A stretch of DNA of 64,000 nt from positions 62,001-126,000 of the forward strand of contig JAAFIF010000014.1 of NCBI GenBank assembly GCA_013298625.1, given 5' to 3'. Under the pieces are notes generated by a model. The model was given only the letters and a program-made list of their open reading frames with translations. It did not search any database and was not told the DNA's origin. Numbering within the stretch: position 1 is the stretch's first letter; the number at the start of each line of letters is the position of its first letter. Source of the stretch: Myxococcales bacterium. GTDB lineage: Bacteria > Myxococcota_A > Polyangia > Polyangiales > Ga0077539. Below, in pieces: positions 16,276-24,372 of this stretch. The position numbers were made by a program, and so were the translations under genes.

Positions 16276-17745
16276 ATGACGACGATGCACCAACGAGCCC
16301 GCGCGCTGCTCGCGCAGCGGGGCTGGACCATCCACGGCGACGAGATCGCGTACATCGTCCGCGGCGAAGCGGTTCGACAGTGGTCGCTGAAGGACGAAGA
16401 CGAGCTGTGGCGGATGCTCGGCGATGCGCAGCACCAACGACACAGCAGGTCGAACCACTACCGAGAGAACCTTCGCGACTCGGGCGTCGGTGTCTGGCAC
16501 TCGTTGCTCGCGCTCACGTCGCTCGCGGACGTGTTGTTGTCCGTCGGCGTCAGGATTCCGAGCGAGCATTCGTGGACGATTCGTGATGACGAGTTCGAGC
16601 GAGAGCCTGCCCTACCGCAATGCCTCTTCGTCCTCGGCGGTCACCCCGCGACCGCGCGCGACGCGTTCGTGCACTGGCTTCGGCTCTGCGCGGAGCACGG
16701 GGCGTCCGCGAACGCGCTGTTGCCTCCGCCGACCGCTCCGTCTCGCGCGGCGGCACGCGGGTGGCTCGTCGACTTCGGATGGCGCGAAGGCTCTGGCCGT
16801 TGGGTGCACGACGGCAGCGGCGAGTCATTGTGGCTATACCGCGCCCGCGAAGGGCATCGAAGATGCCCAAGCGGATCAGCGTGGTTGAAATCAGATCAAA
16901 CCACTGCCGCGTACCGGGAAAACTACGAACCCCGTCGCGGTAGTGGTTTAGACGATGCGCCGCACGAAGCGCTCGAAGCGCAGCTCGAAACGTGGCTCTG
17001 CGAGGCGCGACGACATCGCGGGCTGTTCGTCTCTGCCCGCGAAGAACACCGCATGTTCGAGTGGGCGCAGCGCCACGCGGCGATCGTCGCAGCGGTGTAC
17101 GCCCTCTACGCGTGGGGCGCGCGCGGCAATGAAACGGGCATCGCGGACGGCGACATCGACGACGCTGTTCGCCGCGTCGAGCGGGGCGTGATCGCGCCCA
17201 CGCCAAGGGACGCTGCGTCGGCGCATCCTGTCTCGGCGCACCGAGCGAAGTTCGCGAAGTGCGAGACGCTTCGAGACATCTTCGATTGGACCGACGAGTG
17301 GGTCGCGCTGGTCGAAGAGACCGAACGACGGTGGGTCAGCGGCGATTCGACGGCGTCGCTTGGAGAAGAGTATCTGCAGAAGACGCCTTTCCGAGAGCGC
17401 GGGCCGAACCCGGAGTTCGATGCGCGACTCACCGACGAGCGCGCCGAGCGGCTGTGCGAGCTCGGCTTTCGATGGCAGTCCGATGGCTTGCTGCACGGTC
17501 GGACGGAGTGGTTCTGGCTCGTGCGAGGCTCGTACTGCGACTCGATGCAAGTCTATCCCTGGACGATGCTCGAGGCTCACTGGAGTCTGTGGCGAGAGCG
17601 CGTGTTGGTCAGCGGCGTCGCGGCGTGGAGAGATCTCTGGCTCGATCGTTGGTCGCTCTTGTCGGTCTGCGTCGAAGGCGGCGAGAAGCGCGGCGCGAAT
17701 CCGTCACTTCGCGACGCGATCGCCTACATCACTGCGCAGGAGTGA
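16276..17745 (+). CDS. Unknown 489-aa protein carrying an in-frame palindromic repeat element
   Basis: Not recognised as a known family. Three internal segments share a pattern: LLAQRGWTIHGDEIAYIVRG near 11-30, ARGWLVDFGWREGSGRWVHD near 160-180 and LCELGFRWQSDGLLHGR near 395-412. Each is followed by W-rich sequence (ESLWLYR, EWFWLVRG), suggesting a repeated small domain. Codons 188-225 are encoded entirely by a 114-bp copy of a dispersed palindromic repeat found intergenically elsewhere in this window. The frame continues on both sides with normal-looking protein. There is no signal peptide, so it is probably cytoplasmic. An alternative ATG lies at 16285. Its last 22 bases overlap the convergent ferritin-like gene. 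Confidence 0.7.
   Translation: MTTMHQRARALLAQRGWTIHGDEIAYIVRGEAVRQWSLKDEDELWRMLGDAQHQRHSRSNHYRENLRDSGVGVWHSLLALTSLADVLLSVGVRIPSEHSWTIRDDEFEREPALPQCLFVLGGHPATARDAFVHWLRLCAEHGASANALLPPPTAPSRAAARGWLVDFGWREGSGRWVHDGSGESLWLYRAREGHRRCPSGSAWLKSDQTTAAYRENYEPRRGSGLDDAPHEALEAQLETWLCEARRHRGLFVSAREEHRMFEWAQRHAAIVAAVYALYAWGARGNETGIADGDIDDAVRRVERGVIAPTPRDAASAHPVSAHRAKFAKCETLRDIFDWTDEWVALVEETERRWVSGDSTASLGEEYLQKTPFRERGPNPEFDARLTDERAERLCELGFRWQSDGLLHGRTEWFWLVRGSYCDSMQVYPWTMLEAHWSLWRERVLVSGVAAWRDLWLDRWSLLSVCVEGGEKRGANPSLRDAIAYITAQE
16837..16950 (+). repeat. Palindromic repeat, copy A (114 bp, inside a CDS)
   Basis: The copy matches the tandem copy at 19041-19155 almost base for base. The 14-base arms AAACCACTGCCGCG (16898-16911) and CGCGGTAGTGGTTT (16936-16949) form an inverted repeat with one mismatch around a 24-base spacer. 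A second small hairpin is GGGCATC-GAA-GATGCCC. Relative to the 115-bp intergenic copy it lacks one G and has an A-to-C change that removes a TGA in the host frame, so it adds exactly 38 codons. Confidence 0.9.
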
Positions 17746-18902
17746 CGTTCGCCGCGCGCTCGCCGCTGCGAGCGACACTGCGACGCGTCGCACGACGTCA
17801 CGATCGCTCTTCCCGCTGCGTGTTCGCGGGATTCTCTCTGAGCGCGCTTGAATTCCTGTGCGCGATCGTCCTCCGATGAGCGTTGGGCCGAGCTGCTCCA
17901 CAGCGCGCGATCGAGCTGCGCGATCATCGCCAACATGCCGCGCTCATCAGGGAGGCCGAGACGCGCGCGGTCTCGGTCGGCGAGGCACGGCGTGGCGCAC
18001 TCGAATCGCAGCTCGTCGATCGCCGCGCGCATCGCGGCCTCGACTCGAGTTCGCTCGCGGTCTGCGAGCAGCGCGAGCGCCCACCGATGAACATCTCTCG
18101 ACAGCTCGGCGTGCCGAGTCTCGTCGTCGGCGATCGTCGAAAACGCTTCGCGGATCGACGGATCCGTCCCGTGCTCGCGCTGGTGCACGGCGAGCAGCGC
18201 GGCGAACGTCTCGCGCACGCAGCCCTCGACCGCGTTATCTGTCGCGAGCTCTTCGAGCGACGGCTCACCCTGTGGCCGCTGAGTAAACGAAGGAACCTTC
18301 GCTTGCTCGCGCGCGGCGAGGCTCTTCATCGCCGCGGCGTGCGCGACCTCGTCGACCGCGGCGTCGAGCGCTCGTTCGACGAACTCGGCCGGCGCGCCGA
18401 GCGCCGAGAGCCGCTGCGCGAGCTGCTCGAACGCCGGAACCGAGGCCGCCTCGAGCGCGGATTGCCGCGCGAGGTACGCGCCCACCGAACGCTCGTCGAA
18501 GCGCTCGACGACGAAGCCGTACGGGCGCCTTCCGCCAGTACACCCGTAGACGACCGTGCACTGAACCCCATAGCCGCGCATCGGGGTGCCGGCGTCCAGC
18601 GCTGACCCGTCCATCGGCCAAACCCTCGCGCCGCCGATGCATTCGGACGTCGAGGCCCCTGTGCAGACCTCGACGAGGCTGCAGCCGCGCACGGCGATGC
18701 CGGGCGCACCGCAGAGGGTGTCGCACTCTTGTTGATTGAGAGCGTTCAGCCAACCAGCGGCCAGCGCGCGGGCCGGGACTTGTGATCGCGAGATCGGAAC
18801 AACGATTCGATACTCCGGACAGGCGCAGCCCGCGAACGCGAGCGCTGGCAGCGTCGCGAGGATCGAGCGAAAGATCTCAGCAAGCGGCGTGTGGCTGCCC
18901 AT
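17724..18902 (-). CDS. Ferritin-like (di-iron) domain lipoprotein
   Basis: The protein has 392 residues from the ATG at 18902. The frame runs further upstream only through repeat DNA, and TAGCAT lies 7 bases before this ATG. Signal peptide ends in LAFAGCAC. After a Cys-rich ~100-residue region, residues ~150-320 form a four-helix ferritin-like domain: Glu in ALEAASVPAFEQL, DEVAHA (ExxH), Glu in VEGCVRETFA and DDETRHAEL (ExxH). This is the ligand pattern of di-iron carboxylate proteins. It should be an envelope-anchored metal-binding or oxidoreductase-like protein; role unknown. The C-terminal ~60 residues are basic and low-complexity. Confidence 0.8.
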   Translation of the reverse strand: MGSHTPLAEIFRSILATLPALAFAGCACPEYRIVVPISRSQVPARALAAGWLNALNQQECDTLCGAPGIAVRGCSLVEVCTGASTSECIGGARVWPMDGSALDAGTPMRGYGVQCTVVYGCTGGRRPYGFVVERFDERSVGAYLARQSALEAASVPAFEQLAQRLSALGAPAEFVERALDAAVDEVAHAAAMKSLAAREQAKVPSFTQRPQGEPSLEELATDNAVEGCVRETFAALLAVHQREHGTDPSIREAFSTIADDETRHAELSRDVHRWALALLADRERTRVEAAMRAAIDELRFECATPCLADRDRARLGLPDERGMLAMIAQLDRALWSSSAQRSSEDDRAQEFKRAQRESREHAAGRAIVTSCDASQCRSQRRARGERHSCAVM

Positions 18903-18909
18903 AGGCCTG

Positions 18910-18915
18910 ATGCTA
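18910..18915 (-). promoter_or_regulatory. TAGCAT -10-like hexamer, leaderless start
   Basis: On the minus strand TAGCAT is followed by 7 bases and then the ATG of the ferritin-like lipoprotein gene. There is no Shine-Dalgarno sequence. The spacing predicts transcription from the start codon itself. Confidence 0.45.
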
Positions 18916-18920
18916 TCAGT

Positions 18921-19155
18921 CGCCCGCGACGGGCATCGCCGATGACCGGAGCGGATCGGGCCATCGAAAGACCGTTGAACTCGAGTCAAACCACTGCCGC
19001 GCACTGGGAAAACTACGAACCCCGTCGCGGTAGTGGTTTATACCGCGCCCGCGACGGGCATCGAAGATGACCGGAGCGGATCAGCGCGGTTGAAATCAAG
19101 TCAAACCACTGCCGCGCACTGGGAAAACTACGAACCCCGTCGCGGTAGTGGTTTA
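18921..19155 (+). repeat. Palindromic repeat, tandem copies B1 (18921-19040) and B2 (19041-19155)
   Basis: Two head-to-tail copies both end in CGCGGTAGTGGTTTA. Their right ends are 115 bp apart. B1 has about 10 extra bases (GGGCCATCGAAAGACCGTTG type) in the middle compared with B2. Each contains the 14-base inverted arms AAACCACTGCCGCG/CGCGGTAGTGGTTT. They lie in the spacer between the ferritin-like lipoprotein and the short-chain dehydrogenase. Confidence 0.9.
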
Positions 19156-19369
19156 GCGCGCCGCTCGGCGAGAGCGCGCCGCGCGCGCCGTCCGGAACGG
19201 GCTTCGATGTGCTGTGCGTGACAGAGCTGCGAAGCTCGAACGGAACCTTGCTCTTCGCCATCGCGGAAACTCACGCTCCGAGCGCGCTCGCAGTCAACCG
19301 CGACGACGCTGCGGCCTCGGCGTGTCGCCTGCGTATCGTCTCGCAGCGCTGCATGGCACCATCCACCGC

Positions 19370-20197
19370 ATGGTTTCATGGAAAGATCAGGTCGTCCTCG
19401 TCACGGGCGCGGGCTCTGGCATCGGCAAGGCGCTGTCTCTCGCGCTCGCGAAGCGGGGCGCGAGGGTCACGGTGACGGACATCGACGGGGCTGCGGCCGA
19501 GCGCGTCGCAGCGGAGTGCGGCGCGGGAGCGCGGGCTGCCCAGCTCGACGTGCGAGACGCGGCCGCGGTCGAGCGCGAGGTCCAAGCGTGCGTTCACGCG
19601 GGCGGGCGGATCGACGTGATGGTGAACAACGCGGGCATGGGGGTGGGCGGCGAGACCTACCAGCTCGAGGTGGCGCACTTCGATCGCGTGCTCGACGTGA
19701 ACGTGCGCGGCGTCGTGCACGGGGTCATGGCCGCGTACCCGCGCATGGTCAAGCAGGGCTCGGGGCGCATCGTGAACGTGGCGTCGCTCGCGGGGCTCGG
19801 TCCAGCGCCCTTTCTCACCGCGTACTCGATGTCGAAGCACGCGGTCGTCGGGCTCTCGACGAGCCTGCGGGCCGAGGGCGCAGCGCTCGGCGTGCGCGTC
19901 AACGTGCTGTGTCCGGCGGCCATCGAGACGCCCCTGCTGGACGCGGACAACCCCTCGGACCTGCCCAAGCCGCCGTGGCGGCCAGACCTGCGCGCTTTTC
20001 TCACCAAGCTCGCTGGCCCGCCCTACCCGGTCGATCGCCTGGCCGACGACGCGCTCGCCGCGCTCGCGCGCAACGAGAGCGTCATCGTGCTCCCCGGGCG
20101 GGCGCGGGCGCTGTGGCGACTGGGCCGCGTCGCTCCGTGGCTCGTCGAGAAGGGCTCCACCGACGCCGTGGCCGAGGTTCGCAAGCGCCGGGGCTGA
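19370..20197 (+). CDS. Short-chain dehydrogenase/reductase (classical SDR)
   Basis: The protein has 275 residues; start MVSWKDQVVLVTG is chosen because homology begins at once. Classical SDR motifs are TGAGSGIG at 12-19 (NAD(P) Rossmann loop), VTDID after strand 2 with an acidic residue that favours NAD(H), NNAG near 88, catalytic Ser in IVNVASLAG, YSMSK near 158 (Tyr-x-x-x-Lys), and CPAAIETP. It is cytoplasmic and oxidises or reduces a hydroxy/keto substrate that cannot be named. The tail WRLGRVAPWLVEKGS is typical of SDRs annotated as general oxidoreductases in myxobacteria. Confidence 0.93.
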   Translation: MVSWKDQVVLVTGAGSGIGKALSLALAKRGARVTVTDIDGAAAERVAAECGAGARAAQLDVRDAAAVEREVQACVHAGGRIDVMVNNAGMGVGGETYQLEVAHFDRVLDVNVRGVVHGVMAAYPRMVKQGSGRIVNVASLAGLGPAPFLTAYSMSKHAVVGLSTSLRAEGAALGVRVNVLCPAAIETPLLDADNPSDLPKPPWRPDLRAFLTKLAGPPYPVDRLADDALAALARNESVIVLPGRARALWRLGRVAPWLVEKGSTDAVAEVRKRRG

Positions 20198-20205
20198 GGC
20201 CGTCG

Positions 20206-20211
20206 TACACT
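20206..20211 (+). promoter_or_regulatory. TACACT -10-like hexamer, leaderless start
   Basis: TACACT lies 8 bases before the ATG at 20220 and there is no Shine-Dalgarno, so the transcript probably begins at or next to the start codon. Confidence 0.45.
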
Positions 20212-20219
20212 TCGACCGT

Positions 20220-20594
20220 ATGCGATCCCCCGCGCTCGTCGCTGCGCTGCTCGTCGCGACCACGTCGCTGCGCTCCCTCGACGCGCACGCATGCGGCAAC
20301 GGCGTGCGCACGGAGGTGCGCGCTTCGAGTCGCACGGCCACGATCAGCGCGGGGCGTTCTGTCACGCTGGTCTACGGCGCGATCGAGCGCTTCGAAATCA
20401 TCGGCGGAACCGCGGTCGTCTCGCTCTCGCGGGAGGGCAATCGATTGGTCGCCCGCGCGCTGCGCATCGGTGAGGCGACGGTGCTTGTCCATCTCGCCAA
20501 CGCGCAGCAGCAGCGATGGAGCATCCACGTTGGTCGAGGGCCGAGTCGTTGTCGCGAACCGCGTCCCGATCGACCCGCGCCCGACGTCGAGTGA
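20220..20594 (+). CDS. Small secreted protein with pilus/secretin N-terminal-like domain
   Basis: The protein has 124 residues with a signal peptide ending near DAHACG. The mature part SAGRSVTLVYGAIERFEIIG, then VVSLSREGNRLVARALRIGEATVLVHL, follows the strand pattern of the pilus-formation N-terminal domain (CpaC/RcpA N-domain type: 'G-x-s-x-x-l-x-y...v.v...r.l.l.a...G.t.l.v'). In those proteins the domain is periplasmic and precedes a secretin. Here it stands alone, so a role as an accessory periplasmic protein is only an inference. It begins 22 bases after the dehydrogenase stop. Confidence 0.6.
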   Translation: MRSPALVAALLVATTSLRSLDAHACGNGVRTEVRASSRTATISAGRSVTLVYGAIERFEIIGGTAVVSLSREGNRLVARALRIGEATVLVHLANAQQQRWSIHVGRGPSRCREPRPDRPAPDVE

Positions 20595-20761
20595 GCGGCC
20601 GACGCTCGCGAAGGCGGGACGCGCGCAAATAAGCGCTGCGTAAGTAGCTTCGCCGTACCGACGCGGCGCACGATTCCGACGTTGTCGCCGTGACGCTCGT
20701 GCGAGAAGCACGGCGACTTCTGCCCCACGAAGAACCGTGCGCACGAGTGAAGGACTGAGCG

Positions 20762-21586
20762 ATGATCGCGCGCTGCATGACGTCTCGACGACCCTCGACG
20801 CTCCCCGTCGCCGCGCTCGCCGCGCTCGCCGCGCTCGTGTGCGGCTGCTCGGCCGCGACCCCTGAAGACCCATCGGGGCAGAGCAACGACGCGATCATCG
20901 GCGGCGTCGCCTCGGGCCCTGACGACAACGCGGTCGCGGTCTTCGGCTCCCCCGATGGCCTGGGATTTTGCTCGGGAACGCTCATCGCCCCGAACCTCGT
21001 CCTCACCGCGAAGCACTGCGTTCGCGCCAGGGCAGCCGCGCCGAGATACTCGTGCACAGCTCCGTCCGTCGACGTGGGCGAGCTTCGCCCTGCGTCCTCG
21101 CTGACCGTGTTGTTCGGTCACGATCTGTCTGGCGAGATGGAGCCCCACGCGGTGTCTCGCGTGGTGGACGACGGGCGTCTGGAGCTGTGCGACCGCGATG
21201 TGGCGGTCCTGGTCCTCGAGACGCCGGTGACGTCCGTCGCGCCCCGCGATGTGCGCAACAGCACCCTCGCGCGGGGCGAGACCCTGACCGCAGTGGGCTG
21301 GGGAATGACCGAGTTCGGCTTTCCGGACACGCGGCGCAAGCGAAGCGGCGTCACGGTGCTCTCGTCGACGACCACCGGGCCGAGCGCGATCGGCGCCAAC
21401 GAGATCCTGACGTCCGTCGCCATCTGCCGCGGCGACAGCGGCGGTCCGCTCTTCGACCGCAACGGTCGAGTCGTCTCGGTGGTGTCCCGTGTGCGCAACG
21501 GCTGTGCTGCGGGCAACGGAGTCCACCTGCTGGCCCGCTCGTCCGTCGTGCTCTCGGTGATCGAGCGCGCTCGATCGGGACGCTGA
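20762..21586 (+). CDS. Trypsin-like (S1 family) serine protease, lipoprotein
   Basis: The protein has 274 residues. The signal peptide ends LAALVCGCS, giving a lipidated Cys. IIGGVASG near residue 45 is the trypsin activation sequence. LTAKHC (His), CDRDVAVLVLE (Asp) and ICRGDSGGPLFD (Ser) form the catalytic triad in the correct order. GWGMTEFG is the typical oxyanion-side loop. The protein is therefore a complete secreted or surface protease, plausibly for predation or nutrient scavenging. GAAGGA precedes the ATG by about 7 bases. Confidence 0.93.
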   Translation: MIARCMTSRRPSTLPVAALAALAALVCGCSAATPEDPSGQSNDAIIGGVASGPDDNAVAVFGSPDGLGFCSGTLIAPNLVLTAKHCVRARAAAPRYSCTAPSVDVGELRPASSLTVLFGHDLSGEMEPHAVSRVVDDGRLELCDRDVAVLVLETPVTSVAPRDVRNSTLARGETLTAVGWGMTEFGFPDTRRKRSGVTVLSSTTTGPSAIGANEILTSVAICRGDSGGPLFDRNGRVVSVVSRVRNGCAAGNGVHLLARSSVVLSVIERARSGR

Positions 21587-21962
21587 CCGTCGAGCGCTAC
21601 GCACGCGACGATGCACGTCGCGACGGTTGGCCGCTCATGAGACGTCTCGCCTCCAGTCGCTCGCAGCGCTCGCCGAGACCTGCGAACGCAACAGCGCACC
21701 GTCTCGATGGCCGCTGACGCGAGGCCGCGCTGATCGTCACGAGAAGGCCGCGGCTCACGCATCGAGCTGCACGATTCTGCGCTCTGCGGCGCGGCAAGCG
21801 GCTCGGTCACCGCTCTGTTCGCAGTGACACATGCGTTCGCGCATCGCTTACACGGCATGACCGACGGACGCTCTTCGAGGACGCGCTCGTGCGCCCGAGG
21901 GCACACTGTTGTTGCGCGGCGGCCACGCGTGCCGGTCGCGCGACACACGACAAGGAGTTTGC
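21587..21962. other. 376-bp intergenic region, no gene seen
   Basis: No coding-like frame stands out on either strand. The only clear signal is AAGGAG at 21952-21957, the ribosome-binding site of the next gene. A promoter must lie here but I cannot place it. Confidence 0.6.
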
Positions 21963-24260
21963 ATGATTCAAAGATCGACGAAGATTCTGCTCGCGGTTCC
22001 GCTGCTCGTGGCAGCGTGCTCGCCGCCGGCGACCATGGGAGACGCCGCGGCGATGGACACGTCGAGCTCGGATCAGTCGAGCCCGCGACCGGACGCTGCC
22101 ACGATGGACGCGGGGCCACAGGACACCGGCGTCGTCGTGGACACGGGCGTCGTGGTGGACACGGGTGTGGTGGTGGACACAGGAACGTGCGCGCCGGGGA
22201 CAACCCAGTGCAACGGCACGTGCGTCGATACGATGACCAGCCGCGACCACTGCGGCGCGTGCGGCACGGCATGCCCGATGGGCCAGGAGTGCACCGCGGG
22301 AACGTGTGCGTTGCCGTGCATGGCTCCGCGCACCATCTGTGGAGCGGGCGCGATGATGGCATGCGTCGACACCAGCACCGACAGCAACCACTGCGGCGCG
22401 TGCGGGACCGCGTGCCCGATGGGCCAGATGTGCAACGGCGGGACGTGCGCGCTCACGTGCACCGCTCCGCAGAGCGTGTGCGGCGCGGGCGCTGCGATGA
22501 CCTGCGTCAACTTGAATACAGACCCCAGCAACTGCGGCGCATGCGGAACGGTCTGTCCGATGGGCCAGATGTGCACCGCCGGCGCGTGCGTCCTTCCGTG
22601 CGCGATGGGTCAGACCGTCTGTGGCGCGGGCGCTGCGATGGTGTGTCGCAACCTCGCGACGGACAACGCCAACTGCGGCGCCTGCGGAAACGCCTGCGCG
22701 ATGGGCGAGTACTGCAACGCCGGCCGCTGCGCGATCGATCGCTGCGCTGGCGTGATGTGCGCGACGAGCGACGCGTGTCACTTGCCCAACGTCTGTGATC
22801 GCGCCGTTGGCCTCTGCGCGAACATGAGCTACTCGTCCGCGACGACCATGACGGCGGCCGCGCTGACGGGCATGGTCGGCTGCCTCCCGGCTGACACGCT
22901 GCCGGCCTGCGGACACCAGACGTACAACGCCACCGGCAACTTCGCCGCCGTCGCGAACGGCGCGCGTCCGTCCGTCACGAGCGGAACGGCCGCTTTCGGC
23001 CCCCGTCACGAGTCGAACCACCTCAACGACGGCGAGTACGGCAACGGCGCTTCGTGGATCGCTTCGACCGCGAACGGCTGGGTCAAGATCGACCTCGGGC
23101 GCGTCGTGGCGATCGAGCGCGTTCGCTTCGGACGCGACCGGCTCAACAGCTTCGCCGATCGACCCGTGGGCGCGTTCTCGATTCAAGTCGCGGACACAGA
23201 CGCCGTGTACATGGAGGGCGACTCGACCAACGACGCGACTGAATACCGCACGGTGTTCACCGCGCCCGCGGGCTCGCCGGGCACGTCCCTCGCGATGGGA
23301 CAGTCTGTGAACGTGTCGTTTCCCGTGATCACCGCGCGCTTCATCAAAGTGAACATCACGAACGACGGCGCATGCATCGACGAGATCGAAGTGTTCGGCT
23401 GCGATCCGATGACCACCTCGTGCCCCGGCCTTCCGAATACGATGGCGACCGACGCGTGCAACGACAACAACCCCAGGACCACCGGTGATGCGTGCAGCCG
23501 TGGTCTCTGCATCGGCGCGATCGCGTGCGCGGGCACCACGCAGGACTGCGACGGCAACGCGATGAACGCCTGCGAATCCGACCCGCTCTCCGACGCGAAC
23601 AACTGCGGCGCCTGCGGAAACCGCTGCAGAGCCGGCGCCGCCTGCATGAGAGGAACCTGCCAAGAGTACGCCGTCACCCTCGCGCCGCCGGGCGTCTCGT
23701 ACATCGACGCCTGCGCCGCCATGGGCAGCACGACGACGCTGGTGAACCTCGACGACGCCACCTTCGGGACGACCGTTCCGTTCGCGTTTCGATACTTCTC
23801 GCAGCCGCTCGCGGCCGCGACGCCCATCACCGTGACCTCCAACGGTTACATCGCGTTCTTGCCGGCGCCAATTCGCGTGATCGTTGCCGGGCTTCCGGAT
23901 GCGGTCACGCCGAACGGCGTCATCGCAGCGTACAACCGAGACCTGACGACCCGCGCGACCGGCGTGTGCATCGCGACGATCGGCGCTGCGCCCAATCGGC
24001 AGTTCGTCGTCGAGTGGCGGGACGTGGCGCACTTCGGCGGCGGCGGCGGCCAGCGCCTGACCTTCGAAGCGATCCTGAGCGAGACGACCCACACGATCGA
24101 CTTCGTGTACGAGACGATGACCGGCGCTGACCTCAGCAACATCGGCCTCGAAAACCTCACAGGCTCGTTCGCGCAAGGCGGCTGCGCAGCGGGCACGGGC
24201 GGAGCGACCGCGTGCGTCGCCACCGCGATGTCTCGCGTGCGCTTCGCGCCCATCCCGTGA
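21963..24260 (+). CDS. Giant lipoprotein: Cys-rich modules plus discoidin-like domain
   Basis: The protein has 765 residues. Start at ATG 21963 is supported by AAGGAG six bases upstream. Lipobox LLVAAC, then an Asp-rich linker with DTGVVV minisatellite repeats (~45-70). Four N/H-C-G-A-C-G-x-x-C modules lie at ~80-250 and a fifth at ~540. At ~310-480 a discoidin/F5-8 type C-like domain shows HLNDGEYGNGASWIAS, GWVKIDLGRVVAIERVRFG and ACIDEIEVFG. The C-terminal ~200 residues form another beta-rich domain (FRYFSQPLAAATPITVTSNG, FVVEWRDVAHF, IDFVYETM). It should be on the cell surface with carbohydrate- or membrane-binding capacity; the target is unknown. Confidence 0.8.
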   Translation: MIQRSTKILLAVPLLVAACSPPATMGDAAAMDTSSSDQSSPRPDAATMDAGPQDTGVVVDTGVVVDTGVVVDTGTCAPGTTQCNGTCVDTMTSRDHCGACGTACPMGQECTAGTCALPCMAPRTICGAGAMMACVDTSTDSNHCGACGTACPMGQMCNGGTCALTCTAPQSVCGAGAAMTCVNLNTDPSNCGACGTVCPMGQMCTAGACVLPCAMGQTVCGAGAAMVCRNLATDNANCGACGNACAMGEYCNAGRCAIDRCAGVMCATSDACHLPNVCDRAVGLCANMSYSSATTMTAAALTGMVGCLPADTLPACGHQTYNATGNFAAVANGARPSVTSGTAAFGPRHESNHLNDGEYGNGASWIASTANGWVKIDLGRVVAIERVRFGRDRLNSFADRPVGAFSIQVADTDAVYMEGDSTNDATEYRTVFTAPAGSPGTSLAMGQSVNVSFPVITARFIKVNITNDGACIDEIEVFGCDPMTTSCPGLPNTMATDACNDNNPRTTGDACSRGLCIGAIACAGTTQDCDGNAMNACESDPLSDANNCGACGNRCRAGAACMRGTCQEYAVTLAPPGVSYIDACAAMGSTTTLVNLDDATFGTTVPFAFRYFSQPLAAATPITVTSNGYIAFLPAPIRVIVAGLPDAVTPNGVIAAYNRDLTTRATGVCIATIGAAPNRQFVVEWRDVAHFGGGGGQRLTFEAILSETTHTIDFVYETMTGADLSNIGLENLTGSFAQGGCAAGTGGATACVATAMSRVRFAPIP
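22122..22184. repeat. 18-bp in-frame tandem repeat (3.5 units)
   Basis: GACACGGGCGTCGTGGTG-type units encode DTGVVV in the lipoprotein linker. The same hexapeptide theme occurs in the unrelated lipoprotein at 2171-3337 with different codons. Confidence 0.85.
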
Positions 24261-24300
24261 GCCACAGCGTCGGCCTTCGCGGTCGACGCTGCGTTGGCTC
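24259..24300 (+). terminator. Hairpin terminator candidate after the discoidin lipoprotein gene
   Basis: GAGCCA...TGGCTC encloses AGCGTCG...CGACGCT around the loop GCCTTCGCGGT, directly at the stop codon. Only a short TTCT follows, so it is a stable hairpin without a strong U-tract. Confidence 0.5.
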
Positions 24301-24372
24301 TTCTGCGACGAGCGCCCTGTAGTACAAAGCGCGCATGGCGAAGATCACCGCGCTCGTCTCTCCGAGCGCAGC

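Larger units (their letters stand above)
18903..19369. other. 467-bp intergenic spacer dominated by repeats
   Basis: The spacer holds the leaderless promoter of the ferritin-like gene and the tandem palindromic repeats. About 215 bp follow up to the dehydrogenase start, in which I see no further gene or clear promoter. Confidence 0.7.

Noticed and set aside
16837..19155. CRISPR-like array from repeated sequence
   Set aside because: The copies are only partly tandem, have no spacers of uniform size, and there is no cas gene.
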